A DNA stretch of 64,000 nucleotides from Pegoplata infirma. Lineage: Eukaryota; Arthropoda; Insecta; Diptera; Anthomyiidae. Below are positions 36,001 to 46,442 of this stretch, piece by piece; position 1 is the first letter of the stretch, and every line of letters starts with the position of its first letter. The notes under the pieces were generated by a model, which searched no databases, was not told where the DNA came from, and was given only the letters and a program-made list of their open reading frames with translations. The translations under genes were made by a program, and so were the position numbers. The stretch is from contig OY992536.1 of the NCBI GenBank assembly GCA_963921195.1, positions 319,441,038 to 319,505,037 on the forward strand. The letters are read 5' to 3'.

Positions 36001-36427
36001 ATCTGAAAATTTACCACGAAGGAGTTTTCGAAGGATACTAAAAACTGTAAATAAATTGGGAAAATCTAAAAAAAAAAAAAAAAATCAAAGTGTCCGATTT
36101 CACATGGAATGCCCCATATATATATTTTTGAACCGGGATTGATTATATGGCATTCAATGAATGTCCGTTCGTGTACTTCGTCGAAGTACAATATTTTTTT
36201 TCAGAAGGCATATTGTCTACAAAAAACCTCAAGTTATAATTAAATTTTAAATTTATATTCATATAAAAAATTCACTTATACAAGCAAATTATCTTTCAGA
36301 TAACATTTTAAAATACTTTAGAAGTCATAGCGTCTATATACCGGATCAGAGATCAAAGGAGTCCATATTAACACAAGCTAAAAGACAATTATTGTCTGAT
36401 AAGCCCAAAGATGAGCCCTCAACATAG
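33038..36427 (+). CDS. ndufaf4: NDUFAF4, mitochondrial complex I assembly factor 4
   Basis: Four exons: 33038-33182, 33248-33339, 33408-33633 and 36300-36427 (591 nt, 196 aa; human is 175 aa). Intron phases agree (1, 0, 1). Donors are GTAAGT, GTGAGT and GTTTGT; acceptors are CAG. The protein starts MGKVMSVVSRKLNRFNVENR; the NVENRAHRVLEREKP block (residues 16-30) followed by AAPKY matches the family's N-terminal signature, and TAAKIAENYRMKPELV plus LKYF matches the conserved C-terminal part. In animals this protein acts in mitochondria in an early step of complex I assembly. Position 2 is Gly, so N-myristoylation is possible. Introns 1 and 2 are under 70 nt; intron 3 (33634-36299) is 2.7 kb because it holds a dispersed repeat and a foldback element. 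Start chosen as the first ATG with the conserved N-terminus. The identification is from recalled family features, not a search. Confidence 0.88.
33780..34160. repeat. Dispersed repeat in ndufaf4 intron 3
   Basis: Blocks such as TATATATTATTGATCCATGA, AAAACCTTGAAGTTTGACAC and GGTCATAACTTAGCTAAATTC recur at 31945-32240 and 39150-39500. A frame at 33945-34481 spans this repeat and the foldback arm and is not a real gene. Confidence 0.6.
34161..36117. mobile_element. Foldback element, about 1.95 kb, in ndufaf4 intron 3
   Basis: The left terminus GGGGCATTCCATGT and the right terminus ACATGGAATGCCCC are inverted, and the two arms match along their whole length around a centre near 34910. Example pairs: GCCCAGGAGGATTGTGGGAT (34410) with ATCCCACGATCCTCCTGGGC (35692), and CCAATGGTGCGTC with GACGCACCATTGG. 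The right arm is longer because it contains the MITE 35381-35614. Mirrored frames in the arms are by-products of the palindrome. Confidence 0.82.
35381..35614. mobile_element. MITE nested in the right foldback arm
   Basis: Ends GAAGGCCTTATTGTAAAAAC and its near complement (GCAGTAAGCCCTTC), with GATAAGCAACATTT/AAATGTTGCTTATC just inside. The left foldback arm, which lacks it, reads AAATCATTTCTACTGCTCC without a break. About 234 bp. Confidence 0.8.
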
Positions 36428-36505
36428 TTGATTACGAATGACATCTAATATCGTAAATAATCGTTGTTGTGTAAATAGAAAGATTTAACTTAATGTTAAG
36501 TACAT

Positions 36506-36511
36506 AATAAA
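36506..36511 (+). promoter_or_regulatory. Candidate poly(A) signal of ndufaf4
   Basis: AATAAA lies 79 nt past the ndufaf4 stop codon and before the wdr61 stop on the other strand. It implies a 3' UTR of roughly 100 nt. Confidence 0.55.
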
Positions 36512-36594
36512 AAAAAGATCAAGCCATAAATTATCCTTATGGTTTTAGTTTTCTTGAAATGGTATTCTGTTTTTGGGTCAATTATAAAAATTTG

Positions 36595-36600
36595 TTTATT
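36595..36600 (-). promoter_or_regulatory. Candidate poly(A) signal of wdr61
   Basis: AATAAA on the minus strand begins 13 nt past the wdr61 stop codon. With the ndufaf4 signal it fits two convergent genes with very short 3' UTRs. Confidence 0.5.
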
Positions 36601-36612
36601 ACTTTTTATTTT

Positions 36613-39600
36613 TCATACTACAACATTGGGTGGACAATTATAAAGATTTAAAGATTTATCCTCTGAAACAGAAACAACTCTGTCATTTGATGGACTATAG
36701 CTAACACCCCAGGCTTGGTCATTGTGATCCGAAAATGTATGCATGCATTTACGTTCAGCAAAATCCCAAATTTTTACCGAACAATCGCTGGAGGAAGAAG
36801 CAAAATGTTTACCATCTTCTGAAAAGGAAACACACAAAACCCAAGACGCATGACCCGATAAAGTTCCAGCGATATCAGTATGAGCTCTAAAAAAACATAA
36901 GTTTAAAAAAAAATAAGGTAAATACCCAGAAATTTTAGATTAGCTTGAAAAGTAACTTACACATCGTACAATTTCATATGACCATCATCAGAAGCTGTTA
37001 GTAACATTTGTGAGTTTGGAGAAAAGCATAAACTACGCACCGGCATAGCATGACCTTCTAAAGTTTGTGCAACCTTACCCGCAGCAACATCAAATATAGT
37101 AATAATACCATCTATAGCACCACTGGCTATATATTTACCATCAGGACTCTTGAAAAAAGAAAATTAAAAGAGAATTTGTAAAAATTATTCCACTTCAGTT
37201 ATGCTCCCAAAACTTTCGGAACTCATAAAAATTACCGAACTTGCTTAAATTAAAAAAACACACCATTAACAAATGTAATATGAAAAAGATCGATTGTAAT
37301 TTGAAAATTCTGCTTGTAATTCGAAGATTTCATTTGGAATTTGAAGATTCCATTTGCAATTGTAATTCCAATTGTAATTCGAAAAATTATTAATGTAGTT
37401 CGAAATAAATCAATTGTAATTCGAAAAATATCAATTGTTTTTTTGAAAAAAAATCAATTTTATTTCGAAATAGATTAATTTTTATTCGAAAAAGATCAAT
37501 TGTAATTCAAAAAAGATCAATTGTAATTCGAAAATATCAACTTTGATGATTGATCTTTTTCGAATTACAATTGATTGTTTTTCGAATTGCAATTAATCTA
37601 TTTCCAATTAAAATTGATCTTTTTCGAATTGCTATTGATCTTTTTCTAATTACAATTGATCTTTTTCTAATTACAATTGATCTTTTTCGAATTACAATTG
37701 ATATTTTTCGAATTACAATTGAAATTATCAATTTACAAATGGATATTTTAAAATTACAAATGGAATTTTCGAATACAAATGGAATTTTCGAATTACAAAT
37801 AGAATTTTCGAATTACAAATAGAATCTTTGAAATACTACACACAAAAAAATTTTTACCAAGTACTTGGGAGGATATGCGTTTTTAAAGTTTTTTGCATAT
37901 ATTATGCAAAAAATAGCATCTTTTTACCAATTTTTTGCTTGTTTCTAATAAAAGTTTAGAAAATATTCATTTAACCTTGTGTAATTTTACAAACCTTAAC
38001 CAAAATTATGCAAAAACTTGGTAAAATGTTACAAAATTTTTCATAATTAATGTAAAAAACTTTAAAAACGCATATCCTCCCAAGTTATTGGTAAAATATT
38101 TTTTTGTGTGTAATGAAATCTTCGAATTACAAATGCAATCATTGCATTATTTATATTTTTCGAATTACATCTGTAAATTGTGTAGAATTATATTTTTTAT
38201 TATTAATAATAGTAAGTAATCGAGCTCGAAGACTTTCTTTTATTTAAAAATCTTCTTTATTTTGTTGATCCAATATGTCGTTATTCATTGAAAAACATAA
38301 TCAGGGACAGTATAAAAAAATTCTTAAAAGCAAGTGTGTTGCTGTTGCTGCTACCGTGAAACAATGAAATAAAGAAGATTTTTAAATAAAAGAAAGACCT
38401 CGAGCTTAATTATTTACTATTGTTTATATTAATAAAAAGATTAAAACACAACTTAACTTATATATTTTTAAATGTCTCAGTACAAAATTTTATTTTTTTT
38501 AAAAATTACTAAAATGTGATTTATACCTAGGGTGACCATTTTTTCCTGAACTCAAATCAGTACGCTCGAGTTTTTATGTTTATTTTTCTTACACTCAAAA
38601 AATTTCAATTAAATTAACAAACTTGGGGTCAATTTGAATTTTAGTGAAAAGAACTGTTCAAAAAACAACTGCCATAAACTGTTGTCGTTATTTTACAGAA
38701 AATTTAATATAATAAAAACCCACAGGTTTTGAGAATAACAAAATTTCTCAGATTCTGACGACCCTTAAGTTTTGATAACTCTTTCTTTTAGAAAACTTCC
38801 CAGATAATAAGCACATGTTGTTATTAAACAGCCAAATGTCAAATTCTGATGACATTACCTCATTAAACATCCTAGAATCATTTGGATTCATGCAATTACA
38901 TTTCTAAAAATATAGGAAATCCATCATTCAGAAACATTTTGTTACAGAAAAGATCAAAATAACTTCATGCTCAGATAATAGAGTTGTCACCCGATTAAGA
39001 ATAATTCGATTAATCGATCAAACAAAACCAAACTCTTGTTCGATTAATTCAAAAATTACTATTTTCGAATAACGAATAAATCGATTAATTTATGTCAATT
39101 AATCGAACAATTATTTTTTTATACCCTCCAACTACAGTATCGAAATATAGGTCTAGGAATTCCATTATTGGTCAGTGATCGATTCTAAGACATGTCCGAT
39201 GTCCATCTTGGGAGGTCACGATACAGTCCAAAATAAAAAAGCTACACTCCTGAAGTTTGGCACAATTATGTCTTATGGCCATAGGCTGGTTAAGTTCGTC
39301 GGCAAAATTGGACGAGGGGAAAAATGTTCCCCATTAAAGAACTACAACACCACCAGAAAAACACATTTTGTTTTGCAAGTTGTTTATGTATATTCTTTCA
39401 ACAAATGAAATAGTTTAATGTCATATGAAGTTCATTGACCTGCAATTGGACCAAGATGATTAGGAAATGCTATTTTTTCAGCCCGTCCTTTAAAGGGCGT
39501 GGCTATAGAAAATAATACAAAATGATGATAAGTGTTTTTTAGGCGTAAATGTCGTAAAAATGAATTCGTAAACATTTATGAAGAGGAATAAAACTTAAAA

Positions 39601-41151
39601 TTATTTAAATTTAAGTTTTTTATGCATTTTTTATATAAAAAAGTAAATTCAGTTATTCAATTTTTAAGTTCTTTGTATGAAATTGTAAATTTTGTTGTTT
39701 ATGAAAATATTTTTTAATAACCACTTTTTTATTCGTTATTCTCATCGATTAATCGAATAATTTTTTTGATTTAATCGTTTGATCAAACGAACAAAAACAA
39801 TTATTTGAATTATTCGAACAAAGTTGAAAGGCGAATAATTGACAACTCTATCAGATACATACAGGGAACCTTTAGATTAAGCTCCTTAGAATAATTTCAT
39901 TGCCAGACTTAAGTTATATAAAACTACTCTAATGACTTTTTTAATGGAAATTCATGATTTTGTATAGAATTTAAAAAAAAAATATTTTTTTTGTTGAAAT
40001 GTTCAAAAATCAGTACAATCAGTACATATTTCAAAAAATCAGTACAAATCAGTACAACGTTTTTTGATCAGTACACGTGATGAAAAATCAGTACATGTAC
40101 TGATCAAATCAGTACGAATGGTCAGCCTATTTATACCCCTATTCTAAAAATTTTGTCATCTATAATAAATGACAAAATTATTTAGGGATTCGGTCAACTT
40201 GGCCGATTTTATTTTTTACTTGTTTTGATTAAAATTTGTTTTGTGATAATATGCATATTTGCCTTGGTCGGATAAGAAGTTTTTTTAAGATATTTATGCA
40301 ACATAACTTTGACTTAAAAATCCTGTCCATTTTAAAAGGGGACGTGTTCCAAGGTTTAAACCCCCACATTCAAAATCTAACAGTTCAATGATTAAGGTCA
40401 TATATGTTTTTTTTTTTTTTTTAATTTAAAGCAAGTTCGAAATTTTTTATGCCAAACTTTCTCTAATTAATACTTACATATGCTATGCTCAAGGTAAATT
40501 TACCATTTTGAGGATCTAATATTTGTTCCACTTTGCCAGTCTCTGCACTATACATTGAGATCTTACCCTCATTGGAACCGGATATCACATATTTGTCACA
40601 AGGCGAAAAAGCTACAGTCCATAGGTCTACAGGGCCAAAAGACAACAAATGTTGCTGTTGACCTGTTTGGGAATCCCAAAAACATAGACTTGAATCCAAG
40701 GAACTGCTAGCAATGGCTATATTTAAAGAATATTTCATAAGCTCTCTTGTTTTATATGTATGTAGCTGCTTTTAATATATACTTACTTTTACCATCTGAA
40801 CTTACTGCCACTGATACTACACCCAACGAATGTCCCTTTAGCTGATGTCTCAATTTTAAACTATTATCTTCTCGTATGTCCCACACTTTCACCAAATCAT
40901 CTAATCCCCCAGTTACTATGAAGTCAACTGGTTCTGGTTCAGGTTTATCTTCGCTTATTTTAAATTCTTTGGGTGCATCAGGATCCTTTTCTGTTTCTGG
41001 TTCCTCAACTACCGGCTTTTCTGGCTGAGTACGTCCCCATGCACACGACCAAATGCCATCTTCATGGGCCGCTTCTTCTTTGTGCAGAATGGAAAACTAA
41101 TAAACATCTTATTGATTAATAAATTCAAGCAAATGTATCTAAACTTACCAT
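36613..41151 (-). CDS. wdr61: WDR61/SKI8 homologue, seven-bladed WD40 protein
   Basis: Five exons on the minus strand: 41151-41149, 41096-40787, 40716-40478, 37148-36961 and 36886-36613 (1014 nt, 337 aa; human is 305). All splice sites are GT-AG and the phases fit. The predicted N-terminus [19 protein letters not shown], the centre [15 protein letters not shown], the block [10 protein letters not shown] and the end of blade 7 match the family in order. Seven WD-type repeats are seen, ending at VKVWD, CFWD, SMYS, TIFD, KLYD, KIWD and NLYN. The family is a scaffold in the cytoplasmic SKI complex (3'-5' mRNA decay with the exosome) and in nuclear PAF1C. Odd points: the start codon alone forms the coding part of exon 1, and residues 23-59 are an acidic Pro/Glu/Lys-rich insert in blade 1 that is much shorter in human. 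Intron 3 (37149-40477) is 3.3 kb of transposons and repeats. Confidence 0.9.
37260..37836. repeat. Head-to-head array of CGAATTACAATTGATCTTTTT in wdr61 intron 3
   Basis: From 37260 to about 37540 the units read TCGAAAAAGATCAATTGTAAT; after about 37545 they read in the opposite sense (ATTGATCTTTTTCGAATTAC). The unit is about 21 bp and itself nearly palindromic. The array continues past the MITE at 37837-38112 to about 38170. Regular frames such as the minus 37731-37537 one are an artefact of the period being a multiple of 3. Confidence 0.8.
37837..38112. mobile_element. TACACACAAAAAAA MITE, copy 3 (different core)
   Basis: 276 bp, TA at both ends, terminal TACACACAAAAAAA/TTTTTTTGTGTGTA, inner arms ACTTGGGAGGATATGCG and CGCATATCCTCCCAAGT. 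It shares termini with 19959 and 20511 but not the core, and it interrupts the 21-bp array. Confidence 0.8.
38205..38422. repeat. Palindrome in wdr61 intron 3
   Basis: The left CTTTCTTTTATTTAAAAATC and TCTTCTTTATTT blocks are mirrored at the right (AAATAAAGAAGA, TTTAAATAAAAGAAAG). About 218 bp. Confidence 0.65.
38528..40129. mobile_element. hAT-like element TAGGGTGACCATT with ATCAGTACA array
   Basis: Ends TAGGGTGACCATT and AATGGTCAGCCTA, flanked by a perfect 8-bp duplication TTTATACC (38520-38527, 40130-40137). The right subterminal part repeats AATCAGTACA at least seven times (40008-40115). It hosts the 38979-39850 element. No transposase ORF. Located in wdr61 intron 3. Confidence 0.86.
38979..39850. 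mobile_element. hAT-like element TAGAGTTGTCA with CGATTAATCG array
   Basis: Ends TAGAGTTGTCA and TGACAACTCTA, flanked by TCAGATAA/TCAGATAC (7 of 8 identical; 38971-38978, 39851-39858). The subterminal parts repeat ATTCGATTAATCGA. A dispersed repeat (about 39120-39500) fills the middle. Nested in 38528-40129. Confidence 0.82.
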
Positions 41152-41265
41152 TTGTTGGTAGAAATGAAATTAAAAAAATTAAATTATTGCTAAAAATAAA
41201 ATGCAAACTAGATTGTTGAGATTTGTACGTGTTATTCAGAGAAGGTTGATAACAAAAATTAAGTG

Positions 41266-41402
41266 AGTGTTTCTTCACAATTCAGCAGCAAGCAGCAGAC
41301 AGCAAAATTTTTACATGTATGTATTTTGTTCTTGCGGCAACAACAAAATAGATGTAAAAATTTTGCTGTCTGCTGCTTGCTGCTGTATTGTGAAGAAACA
41401 CT
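41266..41402. repeat. CAGCAG-rich palindrome upstream of wdr61
   Basis: The left arm AGTGTTTCTTCACAATTCAG followed by CAGCAAGCAGCAGACAGC is mirrored at the right. A third, direct copy of TTCTTCACAATTCAGCAGCA begins at 41403. It lies about 115 bp upstream of the wdr61 start codon, probably within or beside the promoter. Confidence 0.75.
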
Positions 41403-41515
41403 TTCTTCACAATTCAGCAGCAAGCAGCAGACAACAAAAGTGAAAAACGCGGCTGTTGATTATAATTGAGCGACATACAGCAAAGTTTTGACGTTTAATA
41501 CAAAACAATTCACCC

Positions 41516-44500
41516 TGTGACGAGCGCGGATTTACAGATTTAATTATTTGTAAAAATCACCTTTTAACTTGGTTTAATTATAAATTTTAACACATTTTAT
41601 ATGCGGCTGTGTGGCCATTGTTTTTGTTTGGGTTGTCAAAAAAGAAAAGAAAAAATGAATAAAATCGTTCATTCACAATAATCTTTTTGACAGTTGACAC
41701 CATCCAACAATTAAGGCAGTGATGCCAGATATATAAATTTGACAAAAACAGGGATGTTATTGGAATGTATTTACAAGTGTTGGTTTTTTTGGCGCTTATG
41801 TAAAGAATTGACCAATCACAAGACTCGTATACGTGTGTCAAATGCGTGGTCAGATTAAGATTAGACATGCTAAGCTTAATCAATTACAAACGCGCAAGCA
41901 TATAGTAAAGAAGTAACTTCACGCATTACTAGATTGTCAGTTGTTAAAACAAAAAAAAAAAAAGGAGAGAAAGAAGTACAGTAGTTGACTTCATATTTAA
42001 TAAAAAAAAAAAATTTTTTTTGTAAAAATCATTTAAAGTCAATAAATAAATATATTTTTTGATAAACTCAATATAACCAATATTTGACGAAAAAGCAAAA
42101 AGGGTAAGAATAAAATTTTAATTCAAAAAAAAAAAAGTTAATAAATGGTGCAAAAAGCAAAACTCGTGTTGAACCTTAAAGAGTAATTATTTTTTTTGCA
42201 TTCGACTCAAAATTAAAATCAAAATTATCTTTAATAAATTTTTTTTTGAACCAAAATCCAATAAGTTTGATGTTTTCACAATAAGTTATATTCTTACATA
42301 TTAAAAGATTTCTAAAACCCTATTAAAACAAAATAACACCCTACATAATGAGCCCGGTGAGAATTGAGTGCATGTCAATTTTTTTTACCGATAAAATGGC
42401 CGAAAGCTAAAACGTTTTGCAAATTAAGAATCAATTTTTTTGTCGTAGAAGTGTTTTACAGCCATAAATTAACATTTTATATAATGAAATTTTTGTTGTA
42501 AAATACTAATTTTCTTAAAAGGGAAATAAAAAAAATGAATTAATTAATACGCTCTTTAAGGTTCTGGCGTTGTTAAATATAGAAGTTGCGCATAGTTAAT
42601 TACAATAAAAAGACTTATGGTATCATTTTCAATATCAAATCAATAGGGTATTACGGCGACAGCGAATTTGCGCCAGTAAAATCTGCACGGTGTCAATTAG
42701 ATTGGACCAGCGAGGGTTTGATGTAGAAAAAGTTAAATCTACCACAATAACAGGATCCACATATTACAGGCAACAACCCGTGGTAAATGCAATACGCAAC
42801 CCTAAAGTGGTAGATTATCGCTATTCACCTGGCTACAAAATTATCGGTCCAGTGGTACCAAATTTGTCCGCGAGGCGTTAGCAGTGACAACACCCCTTTT
42901 TGCTTCAATAACCCCATTTTTTGGAAAATAAGGTAACCAAATCAATATATAAAATCGAAAAAAAAGCTATAACGGAAACGTGTTTTTTTGCTGAAACTAA
43001 CCGTTATATTTGTCTGTCCGATTTGACCTCTAAGCGAACAACGGGACTGAAAGTCAAAGTTATCTTCAAGGTTAAGTCAAGGTTGACAACCAAGGTTGAC
43101 AACCAAGGTTATCAAAAAAAAAAAAAAATTTTAACAATTTCGAATAACATCATTATCATTTGTAAACAATTTGTACTTTCAAATCTAACTAAGTGTTAAT
43201 TGTAGTTATATGTCCAAAAGAAAATTTTGTTAAAATATTGTTTTTCAAAGAGAATTTTGATTCTTTAAGAATTTTCATACTTATATATAATTTAAATTTT
43301 TTTTTTTGAAATAAGTCAAAATATGAAATTTGATCCCAATATTATAATTTAAAGTTAATTTTTTTATTATACATAACCTCAAAATCAAATTTCATATAGG
43401 CAGTAAAATTTTTGTTAAATAATTAAATTCTAAAAAAAAAGAAGAAAATATTTGCATGTATGAAAATAGAAAGAAGAAAAATTGAATTAACAAATATTAG
43501 TAATTTTGTCGATAAACCCGATTAGTAAAAAATTTTATAACCTAAAAAAAAATTTTATAGCCTAAAAAAAAAATAATGATATAACCTAAAAATAAATAAA
43601 ATTTCTATACGTAAATAAAATTCCTGAAAACTATGAAAATAAAGATATATAAAATTTATAAAATTACTAACCTATAAAAAAATAAAATTTAGAAAATTTC
43701 TAACCTATAAAATAATAAAATTTATAAAATTCCTAACCTATAAATAAATAAAATTTATAAAATTTCTAACCTATAAAATAATAAAATTTATAAAATTCCT
43801 AACCTATAAATAAATAAAATTTATAAAATTCCTAACCTATAAATAAATAAAATTGAGAAATGTCTAATCTATACATAAAATTAATAAAATTTTCTATCAT
43901 ATAAATAAGAAAAATTTTATAAAATTTTCTAACCTAAAAATTTTCTAAAATAAATAATCTTTCATAAATAAAACAAAAAAATTATAAATTAACTAAAACC
44001 GGTCGTAAAATAAATAACAGGAAAATAATAAATAAAAAAATTATAAATTTTTCATACAAAACAAAAATAAAATGTTTAAAGTATAAAAAAAAAATGCTAA
44101 AATAAATAATAACAAAAATAATTAAAAATATACTAACCATAAGAATTATTATTATTATTATTACTCATATCTTTTCTTACTCGTTATATTATGTTTATTT
44201 AAAATTTGTTTATTTTTTTATTAATATTTAAATAAATGTATAATTTTTATATTTAAAAAAATGGAAATAATCATGTGTTAGTTGCGTTATTTAAATTGGT
44301 TGAAATGTAGCGAAACATAAAAGGTTGGTAAGTTTTGTTAGGGGTACTTTTCTTCTTATAAAGTTTTATTGCAGGCACTAAGGTACCATGGATGACTGAA
44401 AAAGTCATATGGGGAGGGCTACCTGCGTGGATATATTCATCTACATCCACTTAGAGAAATTTGAATCCTAAAATAGTCAAAATTAAAGTCTGTAGAAGTT

Positions 44501-44747
44501 TTTGTCTGTCTGTCTATTTTCATTTCCGGTTCAAAATTTTAGTTTCCGTTTAGTTATTTTGATTTTGCTATCACATCCGCTTTGTTAGTTTTTCAGTTAC
44601 ATTTTGTTATTTTTGAATATGTTTATTGGCACGATTTCAAATTAAATGTGCAACCTTATGTGGAAAAAGAATCCTCCCATTCCGGCGAGCTGAGTCGCAG
44701 CAACACCCTCGTGCCATTCCACATCACCACAAACAAGGTTTGTCACA
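41516..44747 (+). repeat. 5' LTR
   Basis: 3,232 bp, offset 12,407 from the 3' LTR with no net length change. Differences seen by eye: 41964 G versus 54371 A, and 44695 T versus 57102 C. A TATAAAG at about 44355 is a possible core promoter, unproven. Short frames such as 42690-42881 (GTG start) lack recognisable domains. Confidence 0.95.
43535..43935. repeat. AT-rich minisatellite inside the 5' LTR
   Basis: About eight units of 40-50 bp built on CTAACCTATAAATAAATAAA and TTTATAAAATT. The same array is at 55942-56342 in the 3' LTR. It contributes to the exceptional LTR length. Confidence 0.8.
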
Positions 44748-44750
44748 TTT

Positions 44751-44763
44751 TGGCGCCCAACGT
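44751..44763 (+). promoter_or_regulatory. Primer-binding site, tRNA-Lys(CTT)
   Basis: TGGCGCCCAACGT, 3 nt after the 5' LTR, is complementary to the last 13 nt (with CCA) of the animal tRNA-Lys(CTT) 3' end as I recall it. Minus-strand DNA synthesis would start here. Confidence 0.85.
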
Positions 44764-44811
44764 TTAAGGCATGAAAAAAAATGCTTTATTACAAGAAACC
44801 TTTTTCTTTAT

Positions 44812-45096
44812 ATATCGGATGTCCCGGAAGGTACACGCAGTACCATGCCAGCGTAGCAACGATATTTGAAAATTGGCTTCAGGTAATAAAACAACATTTT
44901 AAAATACATTAACCTTTAGATATTGGATGTCCCGGAAGGTACACGCAGTACCATGCCAGTGTAGCAACAATATCGAAAAGGAATGGTAAAGTTAACACAA
45001 CCAAACTTTACATTGTATAAAATTTAAAATTTTTTTCTTAATGATATCGGATGTCCCGGAAAGAACATACAGTACTATACCGTGTTGCAACGATAT
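44812..45096 (+). repeat. Three 54-nt hairpin-type repeats in the retrotransposon leader
   Basis: Units at 44812-44865, 44920-44973 and 45044-45096 share GGATGTCCCGGAA, then ACAGTAC/CGCAGTACCATGCC, then TAGCAACGATAT. Their ends, ATATCG and CGATAT, are complementary in units 1 and 3; unit 2 has ATATTG and CAATAT, a compensatory change that keeps pairing. A structured RNA element (packaging or translation) is plausible. Confidence 0.75.
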
Positions 45097-45099
45097 CAG

Positions 45100-46442
45100 G
45101 GGAAAAAAAAAATAAATTTTCAAACATTAATTTCATGTTTTAAATTTTTTTTTTAACTTTTACAAATTCCATCCAAAACAAAAACAAACTACAGATATAA
45201 AAAAATAAAAAAATTAACATCATTTTGACATTTTTTAAAAATTTAAAAAGTTTTATTATAAAAACATTTAATTAAATATTTTTTTTGTACAACAAATCTT
45301 ACATTAAAGATATTAAATTTTCTAAATACATGTTAGAAAAAACAATTAATATTATAAAGTAAATTAGTTGTTGTACGCTCAGGATTTCATTTTTCATTAT
45401 ACTTAGGCCAACTTTTATATTGTTCGTTACTAAAATTTCAACCATTGATACATTGTGTTATATTTGTCTGAAAAGAAAAAAAAAATCGTCTATTAACAAA
45501 TTGTCTTAAGTGTTAACAATTTTGCTTTATATAGTAAATAGTAATTAACAAAATTATTGTGTTGTTTAAAATTTTTGAAACTAACAAAAATATATATTTA
45601 TACTTAAAAAAAAAATAATAATTATCTCCACTATACTAGTGTCAATTGTTGTTACAAAAAGTTTTAGTTACATTACTCGGACTGAACAGCTATTGTTACA
45701 ATTTATAAAAATTTTCTTAAACAATTTAATTGCATTTATAGCCTGTAAAAAAATTTTTTTTAACAGTCTTTGTAAAACCAGATTTTTTTTTCTCAAATTG
45801 AAAAAAAAAGGAAATTTACTTTACATTTATTTTGTATTTTTTCTACAACTTACAGAAAGGTAAAAAAAAAAAAAAATCAAAAATAACTATCGGACGTTTC
45901 ATTTTGCTTCGTATAAAAAAAAAAAAAATCTTTTTTTCTTATATACTTTTTTTTAAATTCATTAACATTTAAAATTACATAAATTTGTAACATAACTTCA
46001 AAATTTTTCTGCCTGTATTTAGCAGTAACGAAATTTGTTTTCAAATTTTTTTTTGCTTGTTATTAAAATTTCAACCTTTTTTGTGATACCCATAAATTTT
46101 GCCAAATTAGGTAATAATTTGTAATTTTGTGTCAAAATAAAATTACATGATTCTGTTTCTTTTTTGTCTCAAACAAAAAAATCTTATATACATTCTACCT
46201 GATTGTAAAAATTCGAATTTTGTTTAAACGAATTTTTTTTATTAAGAAAATATTTTTTTGTGAACAAAAAAAAAACTACTTGACTTTACCCTTTTCTTAT
46301 AAAGTACACAGATAAATACTTTGATTTTTTTTTGTGAGAATTGTCGCTACTGATTTCGTTATAAAGCGCTGATTATAACTAGATTTAGTTTTATACAAAA
46401 TCAAAAAAAATATATATCGAGATAGGGATTTGAAAAAACGTT
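45100..46442 (+). other. Retrotransposon leader, remainder
   Basis: AT-rich untranslated sequence between the hairpin repeats and gag. It has many poly-A and poly-T runs and no ORF or recognisable motif. Confidence 0.6.

Noticed and set aside
37537..37822. Repetitive frames (RKRSIVI-like) on both strands in wdr61 intron 3
   Set aside because: Produced by the 21-bp array, whose period is a multiple of three.
36613..41151. wdr61 as a G-protein beta or other WD40 protein
   Set aside because: Block order and the SIAYSPDGKY and GHASWVL segments match SKI8/WDR61, and the size suits a seven-blade protein without the Gbeta N-terminal helix.
42690..43199. Small frames inside the LTR (42690-42881, 42921-43199) repeated at 55097 and 55328
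   Set aside because: They are identical only because the LTRs are; the first starts with GTG and neither shows a domain or codon bias.
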